NCBI GenBank assembly: GCA_023055505.1
Contig: JALIRH010000004.1
Coordinates: 51,341,115-51,405,114 of the forward strand
Direction of reading: 5' to 3'
DNA from: Callipepla californica brunnescens
Lineage: Eukaryota; Chordata; Aves; Galliformes; Odontophoridae
DNA: 64,000 nt
Shown here: piece after piece, positions 20,747 through 32,247 of the stretch
Layout of the letters: the number at the start of each line of letters is the position of its first letter
Numbering within the stretch: position 1 is the first letter of the stretch
Program-made: the position numbers and the translations under genes
Notes under the pieces: model-generated
Databases searched by the model: none
Told to the model about the DNA's origin: nothing
Seen by the model: the letters and a program-made list of their open reading frames with translations, nothing else

Positions 20747-21436
20747 CACCATTCCATCATGCTTCATATACATATATGAATATATCTTTCTGTAGATATA
20801 TGTATGTGTGTGTATATAGAGACAGATAGCTACATACAGAAATAACTATGAACAGATATTAAATACAAACACACGTGTTGTGGTTTTGCGGTTTTGATGC
20901 CGGTACTCCACATCAGAAGGTCACGCAGGCAGTGAATGCTGCGGGGAGCAGCAGAGGGGCGGAGCTCCGCACCGGACGCCAGGCGCGCGCGGCTCTGGGC
21001 GCGCTCTCTCGGCTCCCGTGGAAATTCAGCACGAGTGCTTCCCGTGCAGTTCCTCCGTGACGTAAGCTCCCAGTTTTCTGGTTTGGAACTTTGTCTCTCT
21101 CTCAGTTGTTCAATTGTATGAGATTTGGTAAAGTTACCGTTCCTTCTCAGCTCGTGCCGTTGGTTTTTTTTACAGACCCATCTATTCCCTCTGTTCCCCC
21201 TCCCCCGGGAGCGCGCGGCTCTGCTGGGGCGGCCGCTGACGGTGCCGTTTTTTTTTCTTTCTTCCCTTTCTCTCTCCCTTCTCGGTTTCCCTTGGGTTGC
21301 TGTCACGGATAACACCGTGACAACATACAACATACATAGATACGTGGAATTACTGAGGGCGCTCTCCAGACATCCAATTCCCTTGTGGTACACATTGAAC
21401 ATCCCCATTCTTCTGCACCGCTTATTTTTCTTTTCT
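20747..21436 (-). mobile_element. ERV 3' remnant between RNase H and PPT
   Basis: Near-identical to 6037-6754. The A-rich junction on the minus strand (21430-21465) is several bases longer than in unit 1, which ends the RNase H open frame there instead of letting it run on. Confidence 0.6.
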
Positions 21437-23207
21437 TTATTTTTTTTTTTCTTTTTCTCTTTCAGTCAGCTCAACTTTGGCAGCTCGATCTACCTGATGG
21501 TTATTTTGTTGTGCTTCAGTTGCCCGGCTCTTAGGAGCATGAGCATCTACACGGCGCACCTTTACAACCATGTTCTTTATTCGGGCAGCAGTATCTTTCC
21601 ACAGTTCAGCAGCCCAAATAGGTTTACCCTTCCGTTGCCAGCCATTTCGTTCCCATTGCTGTAACCACCCCCATAGAGCATTTGCCACCATCCATGAGTC
21701 AGGGTAAAGATAAAGCACTGGCCACCTCTCACGTTCAGCAGTACTGAAGGCTAATTGGACAGCCTTTACCTCTGCAAATTGGCTCGATTCTCCTTCTCCT
21801 TCAGTGGCCTCTGCAGCTCGTCGCGTGGGGCTCCACGCAGCAGATTTCCATCTGCGGTGCTTTCCCACAAAGCGACACGATCCATCTGTGAACAGGGCAT
21901 ATCTCTTCTCATCTTCTGGCAGTTCGTTATATGGTGGGGCTTCTTTAGCACGTGACACCTCCTCTGCTGGTGTTGTTCCAAACTTTCTACCTTCAGGCCA
22001 GTCCATGATCACCTCCAGGATTCCTGGACGGTTGGGGTTCCCCATCCGAGCTCGCTGTGTAATCAGCGCAATCCACTTACTCCAAGTGGCATCAGTAGCA
22101 TGATGGGTGGAGGGAACCGTTCCTTTGAACATCCAGTTCAGCACTGGCAGTCAAGGTGCCAGAAGGAGCTGCGTTTCAGAACCGATTACTCTGGAAGCAG
22201 CTCAGACGCCCTCGTATGCGGCCAAGATCTCCTTCTCAGTTGGAGTGTAGCGCTCCTCAGACCCCCTGTATGCTCGACTCCAGAAACCAAGGGGTCGGCC
22301 TCGGGTCTCTCCAGTAGCTCTTTGCCACAAACTCCAAGTGGGACCTTCCTTTCCAGCAGCAGTGTAGAGGATGTTCTTTACATCCTGTCCCGTCCGCACT
22401 GGCCCCAGGGCCACGGCACGGGCTATCTCCTGCTTCATTTGCTCAAAAGCCTGCTGCTGCTCAGGACCCCACACAAAATCATTCTTCTTCCGCGTCACCT
22501 GATAAAGGGGGCTCGCAGTGAGGCTGTAGTTTGGAACATGCATTCTCCAAAAGCCCACTACACCCAAAAAAGCTTGGGTTTCTGTCTTACTGGTGGGTGG
22601 AGACATGGCAGTAATTTTGTCAATCACATCTGTAGGGATGTGACGACGTCCGTCTTGCCACTCTGTACCTAGGAACTGAATTTCCTGTGCAGGCCCTTTC
22701 AATTTGCTTCGCTTAATAGCGAAGCCAGCTCGCAGGAGGATGTGGATTATTGTCTCTCCTTTCTCAAAAACTTCCTCTGCTGTATTGCCCCATTCAGCAA
22801 TGTCATCAATGTACTGCAGATGCTCAGGAGCACCGCCCTGTTCCAGTGCACTTTGGATCAACCCATGGCAAATGGTTGGGCTGTGCTTCCAGCCCTGGGG
22901 CAAACGGTTCCAGGTGTACTGAACGCCCCTCCAGGTGAAGGCAAACTGTGGCCTGCATTCTGTGGCCAAGGGAATTGAAAAGAAGGCAGTAGCAGTGTCA
23001 GTGGTGGCATACCACTTGGCTGCTTTTGACTCCAGTTCGTACTGGAGTTGTAGCGTGTCCGGCACAGCAGCACTCAGTGGAGGTGTGACTTCGTTCAGGC
23101 CACGGTAATCTGCCGTCATCCTCTGTCTCCTTGCAGAGAAAAGAGGAATACTGCAGTCCTCTTCAGCTCTAATCACGCACGCTTCAAGGAAGATTTCCGC
23201 TTCTTTT
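21437..23207 (-). pseudogene. pol: ERV-L pol remnant: RT plus RNase H
   Basis: RT 23176-22204 with YIDD; in-frame TGA at about 22204; RNase H 22144-21437. The RNase H motif HVDAH of units 1 and 3 reads RVDAH here. Integrase absent, as in the other units. Confidence 0.87.
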
Positions 23208-23216
23208 TCTTTTTCA

Positions 23217-23770
23217 GTTCCTTAGAAGGTCACTACTATCTGTAGTTCACTGTGCAGGTGTCAAAACAAGACGCTGTGGCTCCAATTTACAAAAACATTT
23301 GCATATCTATTTTTAAGACTTCTACAGACTACATAGTTCTAAGAGAAGGAAAAGAAAAACCCGTGGAAAAGTACTGACACATCTGTCTTGAGGCGGTTTG
23401 ATTAACAAGTACTGAAAGTACAGAACTCAGTTTCTATCACAATCCCCCCTTTTCTTTTTTATCATCTTGTTCATCAAACCATGTCACGGCATCTTGAGCT
23501 AAAACATGACCTTTCCCTTTTAATTTTTTCAGGCGGTGTTTCATTGCTGCAGACATCTTATTCAGTGTATAGAGACTAGAAGCCAGCATTAAGGTAGGAC
23601 TTAGTGAAGTAAACCATTTATCTATTTTCTAATTGGTGGGGGTTGTTGTCCATTCTCACCATTGTTGTCCTTGACAATCATATTGTTTCAGTTGTTGGTG
23701 TACTCGTTTTCCAAACGGAATGCCTTCAAGTTATTTCCTCAAGTTCTTAACACCCCCCTTTCTCTCTCTC
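23217..23770 (-). mobile_element. env: Class I ERV 3' LTR fragment, PPT and env-TM tail
   Basis: LTR start TGTGATAG at 23441 on the minus strand, PPT at 23442-23460, decayed TM tail up to about 23770. One base differs at the PPT/LTR junction from macro-unit 1 (ATTGTGATAG against AATGTGATAG). Confidence 0.6.
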
Positions 23771-25030
23771 TTTTTTTTTTTTTTTTTCCCAATGCCAATC
23801 TAAATTAATACAGTGAGCACTTTCAGTATTGCTTCGTGAGTGAGGAGATTAGGAGACAAAGATCAAGGTGATTTCACCTCGGAGGTTATTCTCATAGCCC
23901 CACCGTTGTACGACTGTGCCTCCCTCGCCTCCTCTTTTGCTTAGAGCAGCAGGGTGCATGATCTTCTCGGCAGCAGTCGTATTCTTCAGGGGAACCTCTT
24001 CTGTCCTTGCCTTATAAGTCTCCCCAGTCTCTATCTGTAGTTCCTTTTTGGATTTTTGAAAGTATCTTTTTGATTGCTCACAGAACTATCTCCCAGCTAT
24101 CTTAAAAGGTATTCATAGGAAGAGTGAGTTCACCAGTGTTCATTATATACAATGCACAATACATATACAATATACATATAAAGCATATAATGGAATAACT
24201 GAGTTGTCTTGTCTGTTAAAGGAAAAACAACAGTTTTACGTTTTTTCTTAGAGTGATTTTTAGATCGTCTGAAGTCTTGGACACCTCCCACTGGGGTCCT
24301 GTATCATGGATTGGTCCTTTCACTGGACTTGCATAGGCCCATCCACGCTCAGCTGTCCAGATCGCTGTTTCTGTTGTTAATAAAACAAGAAAAGGTTCCT
24401 CCCATCGAGGAGTTAGAGACGACACTTTCCATGCTTTAATGAAACCTTTGTCTCCTAGACCGATTTTGTGTATTACCATATCTAGTGGGGGGAGGTGTTG
24501 TACCACCAGTCCTTTCTTTCTTAATTCATTCCTTCTCTAAGTCCTCCCGTAATTTAGCCTTATACTACAATCATGGGTTAAATCTTCATCCGGTTCCCCG
24601 TATAAAAATTGAGCAGGATTTTGCAAGCTTGCAGTTTCTATTTCTATTCATATTTATTCATATTTCAATAGTCCGGCATCTGTAATCCACTTATCTGCTT
24701 TTTATTGTCGTACTCTCCTTATGTTAGGTGGAGTATACACCTTTAATTCACCCCCGAAAGTAATCTTCCCTGCTTCTTCTACTAACAGAGCTACAGAGAC
24801 AATTGCTTGTAAACAGACAGGCCGTGAATCGTAAGAACAGCTTCTCTACGGTAAAGACAACTGTAAGTCATCCAGATACAAAGGTGCTACTCCCTATTAA
24901 TTGATCTGTTGGGCCAGATGTTTTGGATAATAAGCCTGTCGATGAGAAAGCAGGATCGACATCCTGTTGCCCCAACAGATGTCTGCCTTCAGGAATCATA
25001 AGGAGCTCTGCCCCTTCAAGGTTTGAAAAC
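23771..25030 (-). pseudogene. pol: Decayed env region and class I integrase C-terminal part
   Basis: Matches 9054-10300. The open integrase C-terminal frame is 24506-24216 on the minus strand. The remainder is without long open frames; poly(T) at about 23771-23787. Confidence 0.7.
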
Positions 25031-25052
25031 TGACCCTTAGGTTAGATCCCCT

Positions 25053-25405
25053 CTATAACCAGAGTTTGGAATGTGATGAAAAGTACTTTTTGAAAAGTAT
25101 CCTACTGATTTCTTTTTCCTGGCCCATTCCTGGGTCAGTACTCCAAAAGCAGTCCCTTTGTCTGTATTTACAAAAAAGGTGAAATGGCCTTTTTATATCA
25201 GGTAAGCTTAACACTCGTGCAATAACAAGATCTGCCTTTAAATCTTCTAATCTTTGCTCATCCTTCTGACTCCACTCCACTTTACCAATCCATCTTGTTC
25301 TAGTTTCTGGTCTAAAAACTTTACCTTACTACTATAATTCTCAGTATATTGTTTACAGTATCCTAGCAGCCCTAAGATCTGCCTCACCTGCCTTTTACTC
25401 CTCAG
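25053..25405 (-). pseudogene. pol: Class I ERV RT thumb/connection, truncated
   Basis: RT thumb and connection only; the palm with YADD is lost. At about 25402 the thumb sequence is joined directly to the ERV-L-like gag by a deletion that removed the palm, the LTR remnant and about two thirds of gag compared with units 1 and 3. A short CTC/CAGG microhomology is visible at the junction. Confidence 0.8.
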
Positions 25406-25804
25406 GCCTAGCTCCTTAGGATCCTGCAAACGTTCAGGAGTAAAATCCCAGGGCACCGGGGGTCCCCATGCTTCTAATTTCTTTCCTAAAACTCTCCACT
25501 CTCCCTGCCATTCAACATTCTCTGTTTCTGGGAGAAGCTTCCTGCACGTGATGTAAAGTGCTACTACATGCAGGAGGACAAATATCCCAATCATTAACAC
25601 CATCCGTAAGCTGTAATCTTGAAAATTCATAAGGAACTGAGAGGGGAACCTGGACACCCATTTAAACAGCGTATGGTTTGTTAACATGGTATCATTTGTT
25701 CCATTAGCCAGGGTGCCCAGGTATCTGGCAGGTGCCTCCATCACTGCCTTTAGTTCATTATATAGGGACCAGTCCCAATGGAACAGGATGGCAAGCTTAA
25801 GCAA
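25406..25804 (-). pseudogene. gag: ERV-L-like gag, N-terminal third only
   Basis: Matches the N-terminal hydrophobic third of 11025-12398. The open frame reads in-phase into the RT thumb, giving a 185-codon fusion that is a product of the deletion, not a natural gene. Confidence 0.65.
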
Positions 25805-25857
25805 GTTCCAGTATGTTTTGAGCTTTAAAAGGGAAAAAGCGGTGAAATACTGTCCGC

Positions 25858-26151
25858 GTGGAGGCAGTTTGCGTACAGCAAAGGTTTGGGTACAGCATCT
25901 TCCTGAGCAGCCAGGAGGCAGAGGCCGACGTTACGGCCGGCACAAGGAGGCCGCAGAGCCCTTCAGGCACGTGGCCAGGCATGCTCGACATGGCAGTTTG
26001 CATGTCAGATACCTGCAGCGGTGCACCCCTATCCTGGTGGCCACTGGCATTTCTACGTATGCCACGGCAGTCCGGCCTCCAGGCTTGCCTGGGCCACACG
26101 GAGTACAGAGGAGCTGTCTTGGGCGGCACAGAAAAAGTACCTCAGGAACAA
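25858..26151 (+). pseudogene. Decayed ITPRIPL1-like C-terminal fragment
   Basis: Same as 12452-12745, carried along by the segmental duplication, with two or three substitutions. Confidence 0.75.
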
Positions 26152-26542
26152 AACTTGGCTTTGATATATATAATATTCGTTACAAGCTGATCAACAACAA
26201 GAAACATAAAAGCAGCGGTGTAGGTGACCTCGTCTTGCGGAAAATAAAGCATCAGCTTCCGGCTCCATGGCAGTGGCCACAGTTCTTAGAGAGTTCCCAG
26301 GGCGTTCGACAGACATTGTCCAGAAAGTTTGCTCGCTCCCTGGGAGCTCAGCGCTCAGGGGAGGGACCCTGTGAGCGGCTCTCTGGGCACAGCACCAGCA
26401 CTGGCCTCAGCCCCTGCTGCCTCCCAGCTCCCTGGCCCCGCTGCTCCCTGCCCCCAGGGGCTGTGGCTCCTGGCCCAGCCCTCCCAGCCACGAGCAAACT
26501 CCCACCCAGCCCCACTGACCTCCCCTCTCTCTTTTCTTCCAG
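26152..26542 (+). promoter_or_regulatory. Putative 5' UTR/promoter and intron of ITPRIPL1-like gene
   Basis: Same as 12746-13136; acceptor TTCCAG ends at 26542. Confidence 0.4.
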
Positions 26543-26776
26543 ATCATGGCTTTGGCGTTTATCTTCGCCTTGGTGGCGCAGACACTGCCACTTGCTGGCG
26601 ACGAGTTTCATGAGGACATCTTCATCCGCATGCGGTAGCGTGAGGTGTATCTGCGAGAGCAGATGAAAGAGCTGCTGCAGGAGGTGGAGCAGAGCGACCA
26701 GGACGACAGCAGGACGGGAATGCTAGCTTTGCTGCCTTCCTTGAAGATCATGGGTGTTCTTTGTGTTTTTGTACTA
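26543..26776 (+). pseudogene. Broken ITPRIPL1-like 5' coding exon
   Basis: ATG at 26546; same in-frame TAG at codon 31 (26636-26638), preceded by CGG where unit 1 has TGG. Homology ends at the same ACTAGTCC junction. Confidence 0.85.
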
Positions 26777-27396
26777 GTCCGCTCTTTACTCCAGGCAAGG
26801 TACAACGGTTTTCCTCCATCTGGAATATTCCTGGGATGTTCAAGTGCGCAATCCTAAAACTTAGGCAGAAAGCTTCAAAGCTGTGCACCCCGATCCTGGC
26901 AGTGCCAGAGTCACAGCTCACCGCGGTGTGCCTGCGCCAATCAAACACTGTGCCACGAGAGCCAGCATCCTCAGAGGAAGAAAACGCCTCCGGATGCAAC
27001 ACTGCCCTTAGAAGGCCCTGCGGCCGATCCCGAGCTGCACCAGCTCCTGCCGGCCCTGCAAGGGAACACTGCACCTCCGGCCTGGCCTCTGGGCCTTCCT
27101 GCGTCGGGGCACACAGCACTCTCATCAGCCGCCCCTAGGCCGGTGGCTGGGGCCTACAGGGCCCTTGGGATCCCTGGCGGAGCAGCCACTGGCTTCTGAG
27201 AGTTTCAGCGCTGTCCCATGGACAGATGTTGGGTGCTGTCAGCTACACTGCTGTCCAGCCGACAGCCGTTGGCATTCATCAGTTACACATTGCTGTCAGG
27301 CCGACAGCCATTGCGGTCCATCAGAACCAGAGAATGAGAGAATCAGGGATTAGGAGAATCACAAATTCACAGGCATGGCAGCGGTGCCCCAGGGGA
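26777..27396 (+). promoter_or_regulatory. Upstream region of gene copy 2
   Basis: Same CCAAT box and the same three inverted repeats, at 27211, 27250 and 27292, at unchanged distance from the ATG. Confidence 0.5.
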
Positions 27397-28818
27397 ATGG
27401 TAGCTTTGTTGCCTTCCTTGAAGATCATGGGTGTTCTTTGTGTTTTCGGACTTCTGTTCTGGTTAATATGGAAGATCGAGAAAAAGTTCAGGGAGGATCA
27501 AGACAACAGTGATGAGGAGAGCTGCAGCAGGGAGGAGGAGCAAGAGCAGGAGGAGCAGCAGGAGCAGGAGGCTGAGGAGCAGGAGGAGAAGGAGGTGAAG
27601 GTCCAGGATGAGCAGAACGATAGTGGTGAGGTGGAGGAAGAGGAGGTAGAAAAGCTGCAGGAAGAAGATGAGGAGGAGAACGTGCAAGCGGAAGGAGTTC
27701 ATCAGTCACGTTTCCTTCCAGAATCTTTTGGGCCAAACGAGGACCTTAAGGAACTTGGAGACAGTCTGCTGTACCTAGTGAATATCCTCATCGATATAGC
27801 TCAGAATGTTGTGTTAGATACATTCTTTCCAGTACCAGAGCAATCCTTTGTGGTGGGCAGTACCTACGAAGGCTGGGGTCTCCCTGTGGGGGAAACTGTC
27901 TTCCGCTTTCTTGTGTCCCTGAAACCCCGACGTGGGCACATTTTCCACCTGGAACTGGGCACCACACGGGAGCTGCCAATACAGAACTCCCGTATCCGTG
28001 TAGAGCTGAAATGCACGTGTGGGCAGGAGCAGGATCTGAAAATGCTGTGTTTCCTCCACACCTCTGCGGACGAGCTGAGAAATCAGCAACCCAGCCTCCT
28101 AGACACCCTCTGCAGTGGCCCCTACCTAGACGTGGAGAAGACTGCCCGCTGGTTCGGGGCGGTGTTCAAAAATGCCTGGAAATGCGTGCCTCTGTCAGCA
28201 GCATGCCGCTTGAATGCGGTGCACTTCAAGCGCTCCTGCAGGTTTCAACTGACTCCTATGATCCAAAGAACATTCTTGATCGATGTCATGTTTGGCGTAC
28301 AGCAAGGCAATACTGACATCTTTCTGAGCAGCCAGGAGTCAGAGGCTGCTTATACACCCAGCACAGCCTGGCCGCAGACCTGTGCAGTGGCAGAGGCAAA
28401 GTTCTTCAAGCATGTAGCCGCCCGTGCTGGGGAGGACAGTTTCCACCTGGGATGTCTGAAAGCGTGTGCCTACATCCTGGTGGGCTACAACTTTTCCCCC
28501 TATGAGCTGAAGACAGTGCTCATGCACCTCCTGACTGCCATCCCTGTGGAATGCTGGAGTCAGAGTTACTTTGTGCAGCGGATGGAGGACATCTTGCACT
28601 ACCTGTGCTGCTGCGTGGAGGAGAAACGGCTGGACCACTTCCTCATAGGAAATAAAGCGGTGCCTGCGGAGATTATCTTGCCGTGGGAATTCCGAGTGTC
28701 CGTACCGCCCAACCTGTTCCAGCGTGTGGCACGGGATCCAGACAGACATGAGCAGGCGCTGTATGAAACAGAGATGCTGCGAGATCGCTTCAAAACTCTG
28801 CTGACAAGTGGGAAATGA
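27397..28818 (+). CDS. ITPRIPL1: ITPRIPL1-like protein, copy 2 (473 aa)
   Basis: Intact 474-codon frame including stop. It differs from copy 1 at very few residues: Ala for Glu at residue 98 in the acidic segment, Phe for Ile at 366, and Cys for Arg at 404. It shares with copy 1 the MVALL start, Arg-32 (Trp in copies 3-7), the QQGNTD loop and the SPYE/SQSYF version of the C-terminal patch. Copies 1 and 2 therefore form one subgroup, matching their position in the less expanded macro-units. Domain layout as described for copy 1: transmembrane segment, acidic coil, Mab-21-like domain without the acidic catalytic motif. Confidence 0.85.
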   Translation: MVALLPSLKIMGVLCVFGLLFWLIWKIEKKFREDQDNSDEESCSREEEQEQEEQQEQEAEEQEEKEVKVQDEQNDSGEVEEEEVEKLQEEDEEENVQAEGVHQSRFLPESFGPNEDLKELGDSLLYLVNILIDIAQNVVLDTFFPVPEQSFVVGSTYEGWGLPVGETVFRFLVSLKPRRGHIFHLELGTTRELPIQNSRIRVELKCTCGQEQDLKMLCFLHTSADELRNQQPSLLDTLCSGPYLDVEKTARWFGAVFKNAWKCVPLSAACRLNAVHFKRSCRFQLTPMIQRTFLIDVMFGVQQGNTDIFLSSQESEAAYTPSTAWPQTCAVAEAKFFKHVAARAGEDSFHLGCLKACAYILVGYNFSPYELKTVLMHLLTAIPVECWSQSYFVQRMEDILHYLCCCVEEKRLDHFLIGNKAVPAEIILPWEFRVSVPPNLFQRVARDPDRHEQALYETEMLRDRFKTLLTSGK

Positions 28819-29146
28819 CAGACTTCCACTTGTCCCACAGCCGAGCAAGGCGGACGTGGAGAAGACGCTCCTCAGTAATCATCCATCAAATGAGCTGTGC
28901 GTGTCTGAGTGCTACAGAAGCCCAGGCTCCTATCTGCTTGCAGTCGGACTGCAGAATGCAGCCAATTTTTCCATGACGTGCAGATTGACCGGAGTCCTCC
29001 TCTCCTACTCCTGCAGCTTGGCAAAATCCTGTTAAATCTGAGGCCACATGCTCTCCACACACCCTTCACAAGAGAGTTTTCCAGTTTTATCCTTACTGTT
29101 ATTTGTCTGTTTTTTGACTTAATAAATAATGTTCACCTCAACCAAC
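28819..29146 (+). terminator. 3' UTR and poly(A) signal of copy 2
   Basis: AATAAA at 29121-29126, GT-rich element downstream. Confidence 0.75.
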
Positions 29147-29890
29147 AGGTTGTAGTGTTTTGGTTTCCAATCTCCCCCCATCCCCTGCGAGAGAGGGTGT
29201 GAGCAGACGGCCACGTGGTTCTGAGCTGCGTGCCAGCCCCAAAAACAAAGCATAACTGTCCCGCTCTGTGGGAAGGTTAGGATGTCACAGGCAGGCTCCA
29301 GGATACCCTGCTCCCCTGCATCCTCTTTCCAAAACTTACCGCTGTGGAAGGACAGACAAATATACAAAACAGAGACCGAGTGTTGACGGAAGGGGCCAGA
29401 GGGGAATGTTTATGTTTAAAGTGTAAAACAGGTACTTGACAGCATGATCTGGTATCTGATCGAAAGCAATGACCAGGTGCTATTTGAGGTGTTTAGATAA
29501 CAACCATTTGCTGTTGTTTAGATGACTAAGGGATTTATGTTTTATTTGGTCTCTGTATGATCAGCGAAGCGTCGCCATAGAGTGTGAACCTGCAGTACTC
29601 AGCTGTCAATGCTTTGTGGGCTGGTTCGGCCCGGTTCCATGACAACTGAGGAAAGAGACCCACGGGCCCACACCCCGGACAAGGGGAAGGGGGAAAGGGA
29701 AAAGGGAGATGGGCCCCGAAACAAAACAGCGGCAACGATCTGAGGAGGAAAGCTAATTTACTAAATAAGATATCAGAAAGCAAAATAACACAATATAATA
29801 CAATATTTGGAATGGAGGCTAATGAATCAAATAAAGTGAGCAAGAGAGAGTGTCCAAAAAACCGAAGGTCTTAGGCTACCGCTGAAAAGT
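29147..29890. other. Spacer after copy 2, LTR-like part and class I leader fragment
   Basis: Homologous to 15741-16485, including the leader fragment cut at the same position (about 29890), so the rearranged junction existed before the macro-unit duplication. Confidence 0.5.
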
Positions 29891-30650
29891 TCTTTTTGAA
29901 AAGTATCCTACTGATTTCTTTTTCCTGGCCCATTCCTGGGTCAGTACTCCAAAAGCAGTCCCTTTGTCTGTGTTTACAAAAATAATAAAACAAGAAAAGG
30001 TTCCTCCCATCGAGGAGTTAGAGACGACACTTTCCATGCTTTAATGAAACCTTTGTCTCCTAGACCGATTTTGTGTATTACCATATCTAGTGGGGGGAGG
30101 TGTTGTACCACCAGTCCTTTCTTTCTTAATTCATTCCTTCTCTAAGTCCTCCCGTAATTTAGCCTTATACTACAATCATGGGTTAAATCTTCATCCGGTT
30201 CCCCGTATAAAAATTGAGCAGGATTTTGCAAGCTTGCAGTTTCTATTTCTATTCATATTTATTCATATTTCAATAGTCCGGCATCTGTAATCCACTTATC
30301 TGCTTTTTATTGTCGTACTCTCCTTATGTTAGGTGGAGTATACACCTTTAATTCACCCCCGAAAGTAATCTTCCCTGCTTCTTCTACTAACAGAGCTACA
30401 GAGACAATTGCTTGTAAACAGACAGGCCGTGAATCGTAAGAACAGCTTCTCTACGGTAAAGACAACTGTAAGTCATCCAGATACAAAGGTGCTACTCCCT
30501 ATTAATTGATCTGTTGGGCCAGATGTTTTGGATAATAAGCCTGTCGATGAGAAAGCAGGATCGACATCCTGTTGCCCCAACAGATGTCTGCCTTCAGGAA
30601 TCATAAGGAGCTCTGCCCCTTCAAGGTTTGAAAACTGACCCTTAGGTTAG
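29891..30650 (-). pseudogene. pol: Class I ERV RT piece fused to integrase C-terminal fragment
   Basis: Same rearranged junction as at 16486-17240. Confidence 0.7.
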
Positions 30651-30657
30651 ATCCCCT

Positions 30658-31585
30658 CTATAACCAGAGTTTGGAATGTGATGAAAAGTACTTTTTGAAA
30701 AGTATCCTACTGATTTCTTTTTCCTGGCCCATTCCTGGGTCAGTACTCCAAAAGCAGTCCCTTTGTCTGTATTTACAAAAAAGGTGAAATGGCCTTTTTA
30801 TATCAGGTAAGCTTAACACTCGTGCAATAACAAGATCTGCCTTTAAATCTTCTAATCTTTGCTCATCCTTCTGACTCCACTCCACTTTACCAATCCATCT
30901 TGTTCTAGTTTCTGGTCTAAAAACTTTACCTTACTACTATAATTCTCAGTATATTGTTTACAGTATCCTAGCAGCCCTAAGATCTGCCTCACCGGCCTTT
31001 TACTCCTCAGGGCTTTTTTTAAAGATAAAATCCCATTTATCCGTTCTGGATCTAATTTCATAATTTCCCTTTCTTAACCAATGTCCCAAATATTTCACTT
31101 CCTCTTCTGTAAATTGTAATTTTACCTTTGAAACTTTCAACCCCTTTGAACCTAAGAAATTTAATAATTTAATGCTCCCCTGTCTAACTGTTTCCTTGTC
31201 TGTTTCAGCTAATAGTAAATCATCTGCGTATTGTACTAAGGTTACCTGTGGGTTTGAGTCATCGGTTTTTAGGACTTGCTCAAGGGCTTGTCCAAACAAG
31301 TTAGGGGATTCTGTGAGTCCCTGTGGGAGCACTATCCATCTAAGTTGTTGCTTTCTACGGGTGTTTGGATCTTCCCCTTTGAAGGCAAAGTAGTCTCTGC
31401 ATTCTGCTTTCAGGGGGCAGGTCCAAAAAGCATCCTTTAAATCAATTACACTGTGCCACTTAGATTCTGGGTTTCATTGACTGAGCAGGGCATAAGGGGT
31501 TTGCCACTACTGGGAAACGGGTAATTGTTCTCTTATTCATTTCCCTTAAGTTGTGGAACAATCTGTATGTGTCATCAGGTGTGGG
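30658..31585 (-). pseudogene. pol: Class I ERV reverse transcriptase fragment
   Basis: LPQGLTESP, QYADD and fingers segment as at 17256-18180, with the same frame interruptions between palm and thumb. Confidence 0.83.
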
Positions 31586-31643
31586 GTTTTTTTGTTGGTT
31601 TTTCTTTGTTTGTTTTGTTTTGTTTTGTTTTGTTTTGTTTTAC
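31586..31643. repeat. T/G-rich simple repeat
   Basis: (TTTTG)n at the same pol position as in the other two units; one repeat longer than in unit 2. Confidence 0.8.
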
Positions 31644-32247
31644 AGGGAATATAGGAGTATTACAGGGAGACGTACAGGGCTGTAATCAGGGCTCTAATAG
31701 CCAATAGGCCTTTAGATATTAATTTTTCAATTTGCCTTCCTGTGAAATAGGATATTGTTTGATGCTAATTGGGATCCCTGGATCCTTTACTGTTACTTCA
31801 GAGGGTTCTATGTCTAACTTCCCTACTGATTCTGGAGTATACCAAACTTCTGGGTTAATTCTAGCCTCATCTTCTATCGTTAGAGTACATGGCTTAACAG
31901 TTCTCTATCTTTTACTTCCAAATTGATTCCTAACTCCACAATTAAATCTCTCCCTAGCCAATTATATTCTGCTTTAGATACCAATAAAAAAACCCAATTC
32001 CACAGGTGCTAGGTGATTCTATTTCTACCTGCTTTATAACAGGGTACCATAAAAGGTTCCCTTTTGCTCCAATTACTAGTAGCTTTTCCGAGGATAAAGA
32101 ACATCCTCGAGGTAAATATTGAACAGTCGATCTTTCTGCCCCAGAGTCTACCAAAAATTCCATTTCCTGACGCTGAGAACCCAGTTTCAATTTTATCAAG
32201 GGCTCTTTTCTATCCAGGGTCCCCAGCACATAAAGCCCCTGACCCCC
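31644..32247 (-). pseudogene. pro: Class I ERV protease and start of pol
   Basis: Follows the gag TGA at 32248-32250. LVDSGAERS near 32145; frame open to 31954. Confidence 0.85.

Larger units (their letters stand above)
16486..29890. repeat. Macro-unit 2 of the segmental duplication
   Basis: Same order as macro-unit 1, offset about 14.71 kb for the retroviral parts. It additionally contains, at its left end, an integrase C-terminal block (16580-16900) fused to an RT piece. It lacks about 1.3 kb of the ERV-L-like gag present in units 1 and 3. The offset of macro-unit 3 relative to this unit is 13,402-13,427 bp in the retroviral part. Confidence 0.9.
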
